Assembly (NCBI RefSeq): GCF_000482465.1
Contig: NZ_AXVJ01000043.1
Coordinates: 91,070-155,069 of the forward strand
Direction: 5' to 3'
Length of the DNA stretch: 64,000 nt
Origin: Runella limosa DSM 17973
GTDB lineage: Bacteria; Bacteroidota; Bacteroidia; Cytophagales; Spirosomataceae
Position numbers and translations under genes: made by a program. The notes under the pieces were generated by a model, which saw only the letters and a program-made list of their open reading frames with translations, made no database searches and was not told where the DNA came from. Position 1 is the first letter of the stretch, and every line of letters begins with the position of its first letter. Shown piece after piece: positions 34,700-43,853 of the stretch.

Positions 34700-35899
34700 T
34701 TAGTCAGGCTCGTAAAAACAAGTGCTTCCTCCTACCCACGTAAAGTCTTTGTTGAAGCGAACCCCAATCATTTCACCGCGACTCAAGCGGCTGAGACTTG
34801 TCAGTAGCTGCGGGCGCGGGTCATCGTCTTCCCACACATAAAGCATCCGAATCTCACATTTCACCAGCCCATCCAAGGCTTGAATGATAGGCTCGTAAGC
34901 CACTTTTCGTTGTAAAATCCAATTTTCAGGGTCAGCCACCGACGATAAATCTTCAGGAGAAACGTGGATTTTTACGCCACTTCCCGCAAATGAAAACAAA
35001 GGTTTGAGGACATAATTCTCTAAATCAGAAGGGAATTGCCCAGCGTATTCGCTCAAGAAGCGGGTATCGGGTACGTAGGGAGATTTGAGGAATGGAAGGG
35101 TATATTTACTAATGCGAAAAAACCAGTTGGGGTGCCCTACCCAAGTCACGTCCACATCATCAGTAAGGTTAAATTCCGTTTGAAGGTCAGGAAAATTACC
35201 CAAGTCGTCAAAAATCAAACGGTTATATATACGTTTGACTTGGATTTCGCGGCCGTCTTTTTCGTAGAACAATTCCCGTCCACGCTTTTTGATTTTTGTG
35301 TAACAAACTGTTTTTACCCCCAAAAATGCTTCCGTTACGGCAAAGTCGATGCGGGTCTTTTGTTGTTCGGGATAAATTTCCAACAAAATGACATTTTCGG
35401 GATTTTCGTTGCCCACAATCACTTCTTTGAGTTTGGAAATATACTCAGCTTGCGTACGCACCCCGCTGAAATAATTGCTAAAGTCGGCAGGAATAGGGAA
35501 ATAATCGCGAAACTTCTCGGTGACGTAGCTTTGAAACCCAAAAACCGACGGAAAGCCCTGCAATTCTATCAGTTGAGGAACAAGCTCCCCTTGCGCATCT
35601 TTACAAATGGCAAAATCAATGGCCAAGAATGAGCTATGATTATTTTCGTTTGGTACGTTTTGGTCAGCAGGAATGGCGGGTTGGGTTTGGTTTTTAAACT
35701 CGCTTCCCACAATCACATCCACAAACGATTCACAGGCTTCAATGAGTTTATTTTTTAAGGCTTTTGGCACAAAAACAGGCGTTTCTGCCACCCTAAATTC
35801 GAGTTGATTGGGCCAATCGGTGTGAATGCCCGCAACAAATTCATTGTATTTTTCCTCGCTGAAAGCTGCGTTGTACGTTTGTCGAAGTTGTGTAATCAT
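34700..35899 (-). CDS. Uncharacterised ATP-grasp-like protein
   Basis: 399 residues from ATG 35899 (MITQLRQTYNAAFSEE). I do not recognise a named family, but there are ATP-grasp-like signs: LAIDFAICKDAQGELVPQLIELQGFPS with the acidic/Glu-x-Gln-Gly pattern, PLFSFAGSGVKIHVSPEDL resembling a flexible glycine loop, and LQRKVAYEPI. The conserved C-terminus (MIGVRFNKDFTWVGGST) looks like a substrate domain. It is one gene away, on the same strand, from a glutamine amidotransferase, so the two could build or cut an amide-linked small molecule or peptide. All of this is inference from patterns. Confidence 0.7.
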   Translation of the reverse strand: MITQLRQTYNAAFSEEKYNEFVAGIHTDWPNQLEFRVAETPVFVPKALKNKLIEACESFVDVIVGSEFKNQTQPAIPADQNVPNENNHSSFLAIDFAICKDAQGELVPQLIELQGFPSVFGFQSYVTEKFRDYFPIPADFSNYFSGVRTQAEYISKLKEVIVGNENPENVILLEIYPEQQKTRIDFAVTEAFLGVKTVCYTKIKKRGRELFYEKDGREIQVKRIYNRLIFDDLGNFPDLQTEFNLTDDVDVTWVGHPNWFFRISKYTLPFLKSPYVPDTRFLSEYAGQFPSDLENYVLKPLFSFAGSGVKIHVSPEDLSSVADPENWILQRKVAYEPIIQALDGLVKCEIRMLYVWEDDDPRPQLLTSLSRLSRGEMIGVRFNKDFTWVGGSTCFYEPD

Positions 35900-36050
35900 A
35901 GGAACTAAAAGGTTTACCCCAATAAAGGTTAGTACATCAACCAAAAATAATCAACAAATCAATTCTTCCAAATAAAACCAAGTTAAACGCATTAAAAAAA
36001 GCAGCGTCAGCGAGGCGAAATCTTAGTAGCAAAAGGGGCAAAAGCAATCC

Positions 36051-36123
36051 AAAAGCCCCATCGGGGCGGCCAGCGCTCGGTGGCATCTTTTACCGAGCGT
36101 CGGTGTCACCCCGATGGGGCTTT
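36051..36123. repeat. Long intergenic palindrome (CCCCATCGGGG type)
   Basis: AAAAGCCCCATCGGGG (36051-36066) and CCCCGATGGGGCTTT (36109-36123) are outer arms; CGCTCGGT and ACCGAGCG form an inner stem. Element of intergenic type, not part of a gene. Nothing else recognisable lies in 35900-36249 except a short GTAGCTCCTCTGGAGC palindrome near 36156. Confidence 0.85.
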
Positions 36124-36249
36124 GTGGTGGATTTGATTCATTTTTCTACGAAGATGTAGCTCCTCTGGAGCAATGAATAGCGACCCTATATTTTAATGCA
36201 TTAAATCTGAAATAAAACTTACTTTGGCTCAGGTTTAACGTATCGTATT

Positions 36250-37104
36250 TTATTCGACAATCTGCATTTGGACTTCGACATTCGTTACACTGAGTTGTTC
36301 GGCAGCTTTGCGCAGAAAAGTAGGAATAATTGACGCTTCAGTAAGCATGATTTTGTCGGGGTCTTGGAGGTGCGTCACCATGTCATTGTATTTTTCTTCC
36401 CCGTGGTTTTTAATGATTCCTTCGCGTTTTTCGTCTTTTTGGAAGTGACGAAGCATACCTTCGGCGTCGGCTTCGGGGTGGAATTGCGTCCCGAATACTT
36501 CACGAGAAAAGCGTACCGCCATCACTGCTCTTTCCAAATGCGCCACGTGCGGACGTTCTTTTTCGATACCCAAAATTTTTGCCCCGATTCGTTCTAAATG
36601 ATGATGGTTAGGTTCAATCACCTGATAGTCGCGCGAGTCAACGGCATAAAATGGATCAGGCAAGTTTTTGAAAAACGGCTCTTTTTGTCCGAAGTGTGTT
36701 TTCGTCATTGGAAATATCCCAAAAGAAGTCGAGCCGCGCTTACAAACCAATCCAACGCCCCAGTGCAAACACGCCATTTGGAAGGAGTGACAAATCAAAA
36801 AGAGGTGTTTTTTGCGGGGATGATGCGGTTGGCGGTTGTATTGCCAAATCTGGTCAAGGAGTAAAAAGAAAGGTTTTTCCCACGGTTCGCCCGCTGGTTG
36901 AGGGTTACCAGGCCCGCCCGAAGAAATAAAAATATCGAAACTCAAATCAGGCACTTCGCATTTTTGGCGCACATCAAATACCTCATAGGTTGCCTCCATT
37001 CCTTCTTGATTTACAAAACGCTCCGTGATGGCTTTGATACAACGCATTCCTTCGTTGGTATACCCATCGTACATGTCCAAAATGGCAATCTTTAGTGGCT
37101 CCAT
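36250..37104 (-). CDS. Type 1 glutamine amidotransferase-like protein
   Basis: 284 residues. The nucleophile Cys is in HLFLICHSFQMA (near residue 103) and the His/Glu pair in FGTQFHPEADAEGML, completing the class I glutaminase triad. It opens with LKIAILDMYDGYTNEGM, as in GMP-synthase-type amidotransferases, but lacks a synthetase domain. It would release ammonia from glutamine for a partner enzyme; the adjacent ATP-grasp-like gene is the obvious candidate. The Cys motif lacks the usual second Gly (CHSF instead of C-x-G). The partner is inferred from context only. Confidence 0.88.
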   Translation of the reverse strand: MEPLKIAILDMYDGYTNEGMRCIKAITERFVNQEGMEATYEVFDVRQKCEVPDLSFDIFISSGGPGNPQPAGEPWEKPFFLLLDQIWQYNRQPHHPRKKHLFLICHSFQMACLHWGVGLVCKRGSTSFGIFPMTKTHFGQKEPFFKNLPDPFYAVDSRDYQVIEPNHHHLERIGAKILGIEKERPHVAHLERAVMAVRFSREVFGTQFHPEADAEGMLRHFQKDEKREGIIKNHGEEKYNDMVTHLQDPDKIMLTEASIIPTFLRKAAEQLSVTNVEVQMQIVE

Positions 37105-37239
37105 TGTGATGTCTCTCTATTTACTTAACAAAAAAATCGTACTGCCGCTGGCTTCAAACTCCTGAAAGAGAGAGATAAAGGTCAGTGGCGGTACGATGTA
37201 AAAATACTATTTTCTCCGCAAAGTTACGGAAATATTATC

Positions 37240-37300
37240 AAACCTTATGGGTTTTCAACACCTTAAACCTTATAGGTTTTTGAAACCTATAAGGTTTCTA
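37240..37300. repeat. Intergenic copy of the AAGGTTT/AAACCTT palindrome
   Basis: AAACCTTATAGGTTT (37265-37279) and AAACCTATAAGGTTT (37283-37297) around a 3-base loop; a degenerate half copy (AAACCTTATGGGTTT) precedes at 37240. Related to the palindrome inside the aminotransferase gene at 29486. Confidence 0.85.
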
Positions 37301-37313
37301 ACGGTTTCTGGTC

Positions 37314-38456
37314 TTACACTTGCACCCAGCGGCGCTCGCGGCTACTTTCTACTATTTTGTCGCAAAGGCGAAGTTCACGCAAGCCATCTGCAAACGTTGG
37401 ATACGTTGGATTAGCTGGTTTTCCGTTGCGGATCGCCGCATATACTTCTTTAAACAACTGCTTCGAAGTATCAGGGAAGCCTTCGTTGTGGCCACCTGGG
37501 AAAGTCATCAAAGCACGTGCTTCTTCGTGGGCAAGGGCAGGGTCACGCAACAACACTTGGTTGGCTACTTCACGACGCCCCATCCATACTTCGTTAGGCG
37601 TTTCTGAGCACCAGTTGAAGGTTTGGTTGGCACCGCTGATTTCGAGTGAGCAGCGGTTTTTACGACCTGCCGATACCTGACTCACGGTAGCTACGCCCGT
37701 GTTTCCGTTGTCGAAACGGTACAAAATCGAGGCAAAATCTTCCGTAGTAATAGGTACTTCTTCGTAATCAGAAGCTTGGAGCAATTTGCCCGAGTAGGTT
37801 GCGATGGCTTTTTTAGGCTTCATACGCGTTTTGTGAACCGTATTGAAATCTGCCATTACTTCGGTGATGTGAAGCCCCGTGATGTATTCGATAAGGTCGA
37901 ATAAGTGCGAACCGATATCGGCAACGGCACGTGAGTCGCCCGATTGTGAAGGCTCCAAACGCCAGTTGTAGTCGGTCGGTAAGAAAAGCCAGTCTTGCAA
38001 ATAGCTACCTTGTACCGAATAAATATCGCCGAGTTCGCCTTTTTCACGCATCGTTTTCATCTGACGAATCAACGGGTAATAGCGAAGGTTGAAGTGAACG
38101 GCATTGACCAAGCCCAATTTGTCGGCCAACTCTACCAATTCTTCGGCTTGAGCGGTTGTGGTGGCAAGTGGTTTTTCACAAACCACATTTTTACCCGCCA
38201 ACAATGCTTTTTTGGCTTGCTCGTAGTGAAGGAAGTTAGGCGTACAAATGTGAACGCATTCGATAGAATCGTCGCGAAGAAGGTCGTCAAACGAATCGTA
38301 AGCGGCTGTGCCGAGCGATTGGGCACGGGCTTGGGCGATTTCGGCCGAAAAATCGGCGATACCTGCTACTTCAACGTCGGGCAAACGCCGTAAAGCTTCG
38401 ATGTGGGCTGGCCCGATAAAGCCAAGACCTACTACGGCTACTTGAGTTTTGGACAT
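37314..38456 (-). CDS. Gfo/Idh/MocA family oxidoreductase (cytoplasmic)
   Basis: 380 residues, no signal peptide. The NAD(P) motif is VAVVGLGFIGPAHIEAL at residue 6; the conserved EKPLATT lies near residue 95; the C-terminal domain includes SHLFDLIEYITGL and GFPDTSKQLFKEVYAAI. It probably oxidises or reduces a sugar or inositol-type substrate in the cytoplasm. Substrate unknown. It is followed downstream only by the amidotransferase pair, with a repeat between. Confidence 0.92.
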   Translation of the reverse strand: MSKTQVAVVGLGFIGPAHIEALRRLPDVEVAGIADFSAEIAQARAQSLGTAAYDSFDDLLRDDSIECVHICTPNFLHYEQAKKALLAGKNVVCEKPLATTTAQAEELVELADKLGLVNAVHFNLRYYPLIRQMKTMREKGELGDIYSVQGSYLQDWLFLPTDYNWRLEPSQSGDSRAVADIGSHLFDLIEYITGLHITEVMADFNTVHKTRMKPKKAIATYSGKLLQASDYEEVPITTEDFASILYRFDNGNTGVATVSQVSAGRKNRCSLEISGANQTFNWCSETPNEVWMGRREVANQVLLRDPALAHEEARALMTFPGGHNEGFPDTSKQLFKEVYAAIRNGKPANPTYPTFADGLRELRLCDKIVESSRERRWVQV

Positions 38457-38674
38457 AGTAATTTGGGTTTGAACGTGGGTTTATAATTGGTGGCGCAAGT
38501 TAATGTAATTTTAGAAAACTTGTCACCAACCTACAGCACACGAAGTTTAATAGTCTGACGTTTTAAGGCTTGGCTAGTCTGATTTTACTGATGAGAGAAG
38601 CAAATTGAGGTGCGACAAAAAAGGAGTTTAATAACTTTTAACAAACTTTCGTCCCTTCAAAACGCGGAATGCCG

Positions 38675-38682
38675 TACTTTTG
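38675..38682 (+). promoter_or_regulatory. Putative -7 box of the LptD-like gene
   Basis: TACTTTTG, an exact TAnnTTTG match. It lies inside the longest frame of the gene and argues for a start after about 38688. Confidence 0.5.
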
Positions 38683-38702
38683 CAAATAAAGTAGTTGTAA
38701 AG

Positions 38703-41492
38703 TTGTCTCCACGAACACAGAAGAGTATCGCAAGTGCCGCCCATTGGCTGCTATGTTTGGCCCTAATCTTGGTGGGCAACTTTGGGGCAATGTCCCAAAG
38801 ATTACTTCCTCGTAAACCAACGAGCCCCGTTGTAGCTCCCGATTCGCTCCAAAAGCGCTCGGCATCACTGCCTGGCATTGGAGTCACCATGACCAATGCC
38901 GATAGTACCAAAAAAGATACCCTCCAAGCCGAAAGCGACCTCAAAAGCACGGTGGTCTATAGCGCCAAAGATTCGACCATTATGGACCCTACCGCCCAAG
39001 AAGTGCATCTTTACGGGCAAGCCAAAGTAACTTACGGAGCCATTGTGCTACAGGCGGATTACATTCGCTTAAACTGGACAACCAACGAGGTTTTTGCCAA
39101 AGGAACGTACGATACAACCTCCAAAAAGTGGGTTGGAGAACCTATTTTTGAGGACAACGGCGAAAAGTATGACACCAAAGAACTGCGATATAATTTCAAG
39201 ACAAGAAAAGGATTTATTAAAGGTATTGTTACCCAACAAGGCGATGGCAATATCCGTGGGACAACGGTAAAGAAAGACGCCGAGGACAATATGTATATTC
39301 GTGGGTCGATTTATACGACCTGTAACCTGACACACCCGCACTTCCACATCGCGGCAAAAAAAATCAAAGTCATTCCCGAAAAACAGGTCATTTCAGGGCC
39401 GTTCAATTTAGTAATCGCCGATGTGCCTTTGCCCCTTGGTTTACCTTTTGGTTTTTTCCCCATTCCTAAGAAAAAAGAAATTGGTACGTCGGGCCTCATC
39501 ATGCCTACGTACGGCGAAGAACCCAATGGCCGTGGTTATTACCTCCGCGACGGGGGCTACTATTGGGCGATTAGTGACAAAATCAACATGAGTATTACGG
39601 GGCAGATTTACTCCCGAGGAAGCTGGGGAGTGGGACTAGCCATGCCATATTCGGTCAAATACCGTTTCAACGGAAACTTTAACCTGCGCTTCAACCGCAA
39701 CGTTCAAGGAAACGAAATCAAGGTATTGAACAAACCACGTAACGATTTTAGCCTCAACTGGACGCACACGCCCGTCACCCGAGGAACGTCGAGTTTTGGC
39801 GCATCGGTCAACATCGGTAGCAATAGCTTCAACCAGTTCAACGAATTTAGCACCCAGCGCTACATCCAAAACGTGGCGGGGTCTTCGGTACAATACAACA
39901 AGCAGTTTGGGCAATTTGCGCGAATGGGAACCAGCGTGCGCGTCAACCAGCGTTTTCCCGACCGCTCCAAAGTAGATGCTGAAGGCAAACAAATTGACCC
40001 AGGGGCGATTGATGCAGGCATTGATTTTAACTTCGGTATCAACCAAATCGCTCCTTTTGCTCTCAAAGGGGGTACGGGTGCTTGGTACGAAAGTTTTCGT
40101 TTAGGGATGGATTTCAGCGGAGGGCTAACGGCCAACAACAACATTGTGTATGCCGATACATCAAGTGCACGCTTGGGATTTGTATGGGCGAATCCTCCTT
40201 CTAACGTGGTCGGAAGTAGCACAAGTCCCATCACTACTTATGCGTTGAATGCCGAAACATTCAGCCAGTTTATCAAAAATTCACAGTTTACGGGGCGTTT
40301 TTCGATTCCGATTTCGTTGCCCAACATTAAACTATTCCGCTATATCAACATCACTCCAGGGATTTCGATGTCGGGAGATGCCTTTACGCAAAAGTTTCAA
40401 TACAAATACATCAGCGGAAACAAAGTACAAGTCGATACCCTCAAAGGGTTCTATTTTGCCAACAATGTTTCGTTTAGTGCCAGCGTCAATACGCGCCTTT
40501 ATGGAACAATGTTTATCAAAGGAAAACGCTTGGAGGCCATTCGCCATACTGTGATTCCTTCGGCGAGTATTAGTTATGTTCCTGACCAGTCGAATTTGTA
40601 CGAAAAAACGGTGGTTAATGAGCGGGGCGAAGTGCGTTACTTGAATCGTTATCGGACCGTGGGTGGAAACTTAACGACCTCAGGTACCTCTGCCGCCGCT
40701 ATTTCGTGGAGTTTAAACAACTTATTTGAAGCCAAACTCCGCCCTAAATCCGATTCTACGGGCAAACAGTTTGAGAAAAAATCTATTTTGGACAACTTGA
40801 GTTTGAACGGTTCGTATAACCTCATGGCCGACTCGCTCAACATGTCGGATATTAGTTTGGCGGCCAATGCGCAGTTGTTTAAAAACTTGAATTTCAACTT
40901 CTCGGCTAGTTTTGACCCCTACGCCTACGTGCAAGACGCGGCCTACGGTACGGTTGGACGTAAAATCAATAAGTATTCGGTGATGGCAAACCAAGGGTTG
41001 GCAAAATTGTCGAATATGAACATTGCCTTTTCGACGCGGTTTGCCCCCAAAGGTGCCGATAAGCCTAAAAAAGCAAATACCCCTAACACCGAAGAACAAC
41101 AACGGATGATTAATGCCAATCCTGCGGCCTATGTCGATTTTAACATTCCGTGGACGATTAATTTTAGTTACAACTTCGGATACACAAAACAAGGCTTGGC
41201 CAAAGCAACGACCATTCAGGCCCTGACCATGCAGGGTGACTTTAGCTTGACTCCTAAGTGGAAATTTACGTATTCGACGGGCGTTGACGTCGTGGCCAAA
41301 GCACCTTCGATTACCAATGTCGGTATCATTCGCGACTTGCACTGCTGGGAAATGTCGTTCAACTGGACGCCTTTTGCAGGGTCAGGCTTCCGTGCCAATA
41401 ACTACAACTTTGAAATCCGCGCCAAATCCGCCCTTTTGCGAGATTTGAAACTTTCACGCCGCCGTACATTCTACGATCAGGGTGGGTTTTAG
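38703..41492 (+). CDS. lptD: LptD-like LPS transport barrel protein
   Basis: 929 residues from TTG 38703. I chose TTG because a promoter box lies just before it, and the start leads directly into a signal peptide (WLLCLALILVGNFGAMSQ). No in-frame ATG precedes the signal peptide. The longest frame begins with GTG at 38610, upstream of the promoter. An OstA/LptA-like N-terminal domain (DSTIMDPTAQEVHLYGQAKV, residues about 100-200) precedes a large outer-membrane barrel. It would place lipopolysaccharide in the outer leaflet with LptE-type partner. The C-terminus (LRDLKLSRRRTFYDQGGF) is typical of Bacteroidota LptD. Terminator at 41498. Confidence 0.85.
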   Translation: MSPRTQKSIASAAHWLLCLALILVGNFGAMSQRLLPRKPTSPVVAPDSLQKRSASLPGIGVTMTNADSTKKDTLQAESDLKSTVVYSAKDSTIMDPTAQEVHLYGQAKVTYGAIVLQADYIRLNWTTNEVFAKGTYDTTSKKWVGEPIFEDNGEKYDTKELRYNFKTRKGFIKGIVTQQGDGNIRGTTVKKDAEDNMYIRGSIYTTCNLTHPHFHIAAKKIKVIPEKQVISGPFNLVIADVPLPLGLPFGFFPIPKKKEIGTSGLIMPTYGEEPNGRGYYLRDGGYYWAISDKINMSITGQIYSRGSWGVGLAMPYSVKYRFNGNFNLRFNRNVQGNEIKVLNKPRNDFSLNWTHTPVTRGTSSFGASVNIGSNSFNQFNEFSTQRYIQNVAGSSVQYNKQFGQFARMGTSVRVNQRFPDRSKVDAEGKQIDPGAIDAGIDFNFGINQIAPFALKGGTGAWYESFRLGMDFSGGLTANNNIVYADTSSARLGFVWANPPSNVVGSSTSPITTYALNAETFSQFIKNSQFTGRFSIPISLPNIKLFRYINITPGISMSGDAFTQKFQYKYISGNKVQVDTLKGFYFANNVSFSASVNTRLYGTMFIKGKRLEAIRHTVIPSASISYVPDQSNLYEKTVVNERGEVRYLNRYRTVGGNLTTSGTSAAAISWSLNNLFEAKLRPKSDSTGKQFEKKSILDNLSLNGSYNLMADSLNMSDISLAANAQLFKNLNFNFSASFDPYAYVQDAAYGTVGRKINKYSVMANQGLAKLSNMNIAFSTRFAPKGADKPKKANTPNTEEQQRMINANPAAYVDFNIPWTINFSYNFGYTKQGLAKATTIQALTMQGDFSLTPKWKFTYSTGVDVVAKAPSITNVGIIRDLHCWEMSFNWTPFAGSGFRANNYNFEIRAKSALLRDLKLSRRRTFYDQGGF

Positions 41493-41497
41493 GTAAC

Positions 41498-41530
41498 AAA
41501 AAAGGGTTCTCAAAAGAAAACCCTTTTTTG
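41498..41530. terminator. Intrinsic terminator between lptD and S8 peptidase
   Basis: AAAAAAGGGTT and AACCCTTTTTT arms flank a short loop; it lies between convergent genes and can work in both directions. Confidence 0.85.
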
Positions 41531-41553
41531 TTGTTATTGCTCTAAAATAGCTA

Positions 41554-42936
41554 TTAGAACGTACTCACATTGAGGCGTCCGCCCGTAACAGTTTTTCCAC
41601 TAAGCGAAGCTGTTGGAGTTACAGTTGATAAAAGTGCGTTTTTGATAGTAGCAGCACTAGCTCCAGGGTTCGATGCTGCGTACAAAGCGGCTGCACCTGA
41701 TACGTGAGGTGTAGCCATAGAAGTACCATTATAGCTGGCGTAGGCAGATAGAATTTTATTTCCTGATTTTTTCGGTACAGTTGACCAAATTCCAGAACCT
41801 GGAGCACCTAAATCTACTTGAGTGGCTCCATAGTTAGAGAAGCTTGACAATGCCCCTGTATTAGTGATTGACGCCACTGCAATGACGTTAGCAACGTTAT
41901 AATTAGAAGGATAATTGGCCGTAGCGTCGTTGTTACTACTGTTGTTACCTGCGGCAGCAATAAACAAAATCCCCGCATTGTTAGCCCGAACAATGGCGTC
42001 ATTCAAGGCTTGTGAAAAACCTCCGCCCCCCCAAGAGTTGCTAGTAGCTACTAAATTGATACCATGTCTAGTTTTTAAATCAGTGAAATAATCTACCGCT
42101 TTGATTGCGTTGGCAGTTGTTCCGCCCGTTGAACCTAGAAACTTAGCATTGAGTAGCTTCACATTCCAGCATACGCCTGCTACCCCTTTGCCATTTCCTC
42201 CGACCCCGCCAATGGTTCCTGCTACGTGCGTACCATGGTCGTCGTTTACTCCGTCGAAAACAGTATTATTATTACCCGCAAAGTCCCAGCCATAGACATC
42301 ATCTTTGAGGCCGTTTCCGTCGTCATCAACGCCATTACCCGCAATTTCTCCTGGATTCACGCCCGCATTTGCCGCAAGGTCTTCATGGGTGTACATGTAC
42401 CCTTCGTCGATGATTCCAATATAAACCGTATTCGAACCTGTGTGGTTATTTGCCCAAGCAACTGCTGCATGACTACCATACTGATTGGCGGGGGTTGTGG
42501 CAGCACCATACATTCCCCAAAGCGACCCATTGGTAAAATAGGTGTCGTTAGAAGTAGCATCAGTTGTGTAAATGTAGTTCGGTTCTGCATACTCAATTTC
42601 ACCCAAACCTTTGGCTTGGGCAATAGCTTCAAGGGCAGGCAACGGAAGCTCAACAAGCAATACCTGTTGTCCATCACCAAATTTTTCCATCATTTTGGTG
42701 TAGATTTCTTCTTTGACTTTTCCACCAAGACGAGCTAATACCTCCGCTTTTTTACTGGAAGCAGTACCTGCCTTAAATTTCACGAGCATTTCGTTGGCAA
42801 CATAGTCGATACCGACTCGTGCAGCGTTGTGTGAAGGTGTTGATGAAGGTTGCTCGGTAGGAGCCAGCTCAACTTGGCACCCTACAACGGCAGCACTCAA
42901 TGTGGCTGCACATAACCATTTTGTAACTGTACGCAT
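41554..42936 (-). CDS. Secreted S8 family subtilisin-like serine peptidase
   Basis: 460 residues with a lipoprotein-type signal (CAATLSAAVVGCQVEL). A pro-region at roughly 40-125 (IDYVANEMLVKFKAGTAS and the EIEYAEPNYIY pattern) precedes the catalytic domain. The triad is Asp in IGIIDEGYMYTHEDL, His in DDHGTHVAGTIGG and Ser in NGTSMATPHVSGAAALY. It is a surface or secreted protease, likely for nutrient acquisition. No propeptide partner gene is adjacent. The enzyme is complete; length is normal for simple bacterial subtilases. Confidence 0.95.
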   Translation of the reverse strand: MRTVTKWLCAATLSAAVVGCQVELAPTEQPSSTPSHNAARVGIDYVANEMLVKFKAGTASSKKAEVLARLGGKVKEEIYTKMMEKFGDGQQVLLVELPLPALEAIAQAKGLGEIEYAEPNYIYTTDATSNDTYFTNGSLWGMYGAATTPANQYGSHAAVAWANNHTGSNTVYIGIIDEGYMYTHEDLAANAGVNPGEIAGNGVDDDGNGLKDDVYGWDFAGNNNTVFDGVNDDHGTHVAGTIGGVGGNGKGVAGVCWNVKLLNAKFLGSTGGTTANAIKAVDYFTDLKTRHGINLVATSNSWGGGGFSQALNDAIVRANNAGILFIAAAGNNSSNNDATANYPSNYNVANVIAVASITNTGALSSFSNYGATQVDLGAPGSGIWSTVPKKSGNKILSAYASYNGTSMATPHVSGAAALYAASNPGASAATIKNALLSTVTPTASLSGKTVTGGRLNVSTF

Positions 42937-43148
42937 AACGATAAAGTTTGTTTGAGATTAAGAAAACGTGAAGACACAACCTACCTTCTCTTTTGAATAT
43001 CAAGGGGTAAACAATACATTTTCATAACTTGAATAAAAAAATAGAAGTGCGATTGTGCAATGCTAAAATGAGTCTTTTTTTTAAAATTTACAATAAAATA
43101 GTATATTTTTTATTTTAAGGCTTCCCTCTTATGTTTTACCCTCTCAAG

Positions 43149-43190
43149 CGGGTTATGAGCAACCCTGAGCACAGTTGAGGTTTTATTTAT
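43149..43190. repeat. TGAG-loop hairpin with one mismatch
   Basis: GGGTTA-TGAG-CAACCC at 43150-43165, next to the sequence GAGCACAGTTGAGGTTTTATT. Resembles the 15056 hairpin (GGGTTG-TGAG-CAACCC) with a G to A change at the loop-closing position. The rest of 42937-43300 is AT-rich with no gene seen. Confidence 0.65.
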
Positions 43191-43300
43191 TCCCCTTTGC
43201 ACAATAACCCATCTGCCAATCTGTCAGTTTTGGCTACTGTGGCAAAGAAATTTTAGATATTTGTAGTTATAAAAAAGAGCAATAAAGGTATTTTAAAAAT

Positions 43301-43849
43301 ATGACAACCGAGAACGAACCAATCCAAAACGAAGAGATTGTGGCAGAAGAAACTACGCCTACACCAGAGGCTACAGAAATAGCGCAAGAAACGGAAGTAA
43401 CCAAAACAGAAAAATTGGAAGCTGAAGTAACGGAATTGAAAGACAAATACTTGCGTTTATACGCCGACTTTGAGAACTTCCGCCGCCGTACTGCTAAAGA
43501 AAAACTCGACCTTATTTCAAATGCCAACGAAGAATTGATGAAGGCGGTGTTGCCAGTAGTTGACGACTTTGAACGTGCAATGGCATCGTTTGACACCGTA
43601 AGTGAAATTGCCCCGTTGAAGGAAGGTGTTGGGTTGATTTACAACAAGTTCTCCAAAACACTCGAAGCCAAAGGTTTAAAACCAATGACGGCAAAAGGGG
43701 AAGTATTTGATGCAGACCTACACGAGTCGATTACGCAGTTCCCAGCCCCAACCGAGGATTTAAAAGGGAAGGTAATTGATGAAGTTGAAAAAGGGTATTT
43801 CTTGAACGAAAAAGTAATTCGCTACGCTAAAGTAGTGATAGGCAGTTAA
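43301..43849 (+). CDS. grpE: Nucleotide exchange factor GrpE
   Basis: 182 residues. An acidic, poorly conserved N-terminus (about residues 1-40) leads into a long coiled coil ([33 protein letters not shown]), then the beta domain with [20 protein letters not shown] and the closing [23 protein letters not shown]. It releases ADP from DnaK in the heat-shock chaperone cycle. The next gene is dnaJ, 4 bases downstream, so the pair is one operon; dnaK is not in the window. Confidence 0.97.
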   Translation: MTTENEPIQNEEIVAEETTPTPEATEIAQETEVTKTEKLEAEVTELKDKYLRLYADFENFRRRTAKEKLDLISNANEELMKAVLPVVDDFERAMASFDTVSEIAPLKEGVGLIYNKFSKTLEAKGLKPMTAKGEVFDADLHESITQFPAPTEDLKGKVIDEVEKGYFLNEKVIRYAKVVIGS

Positions 43850-43853
43850 GATA

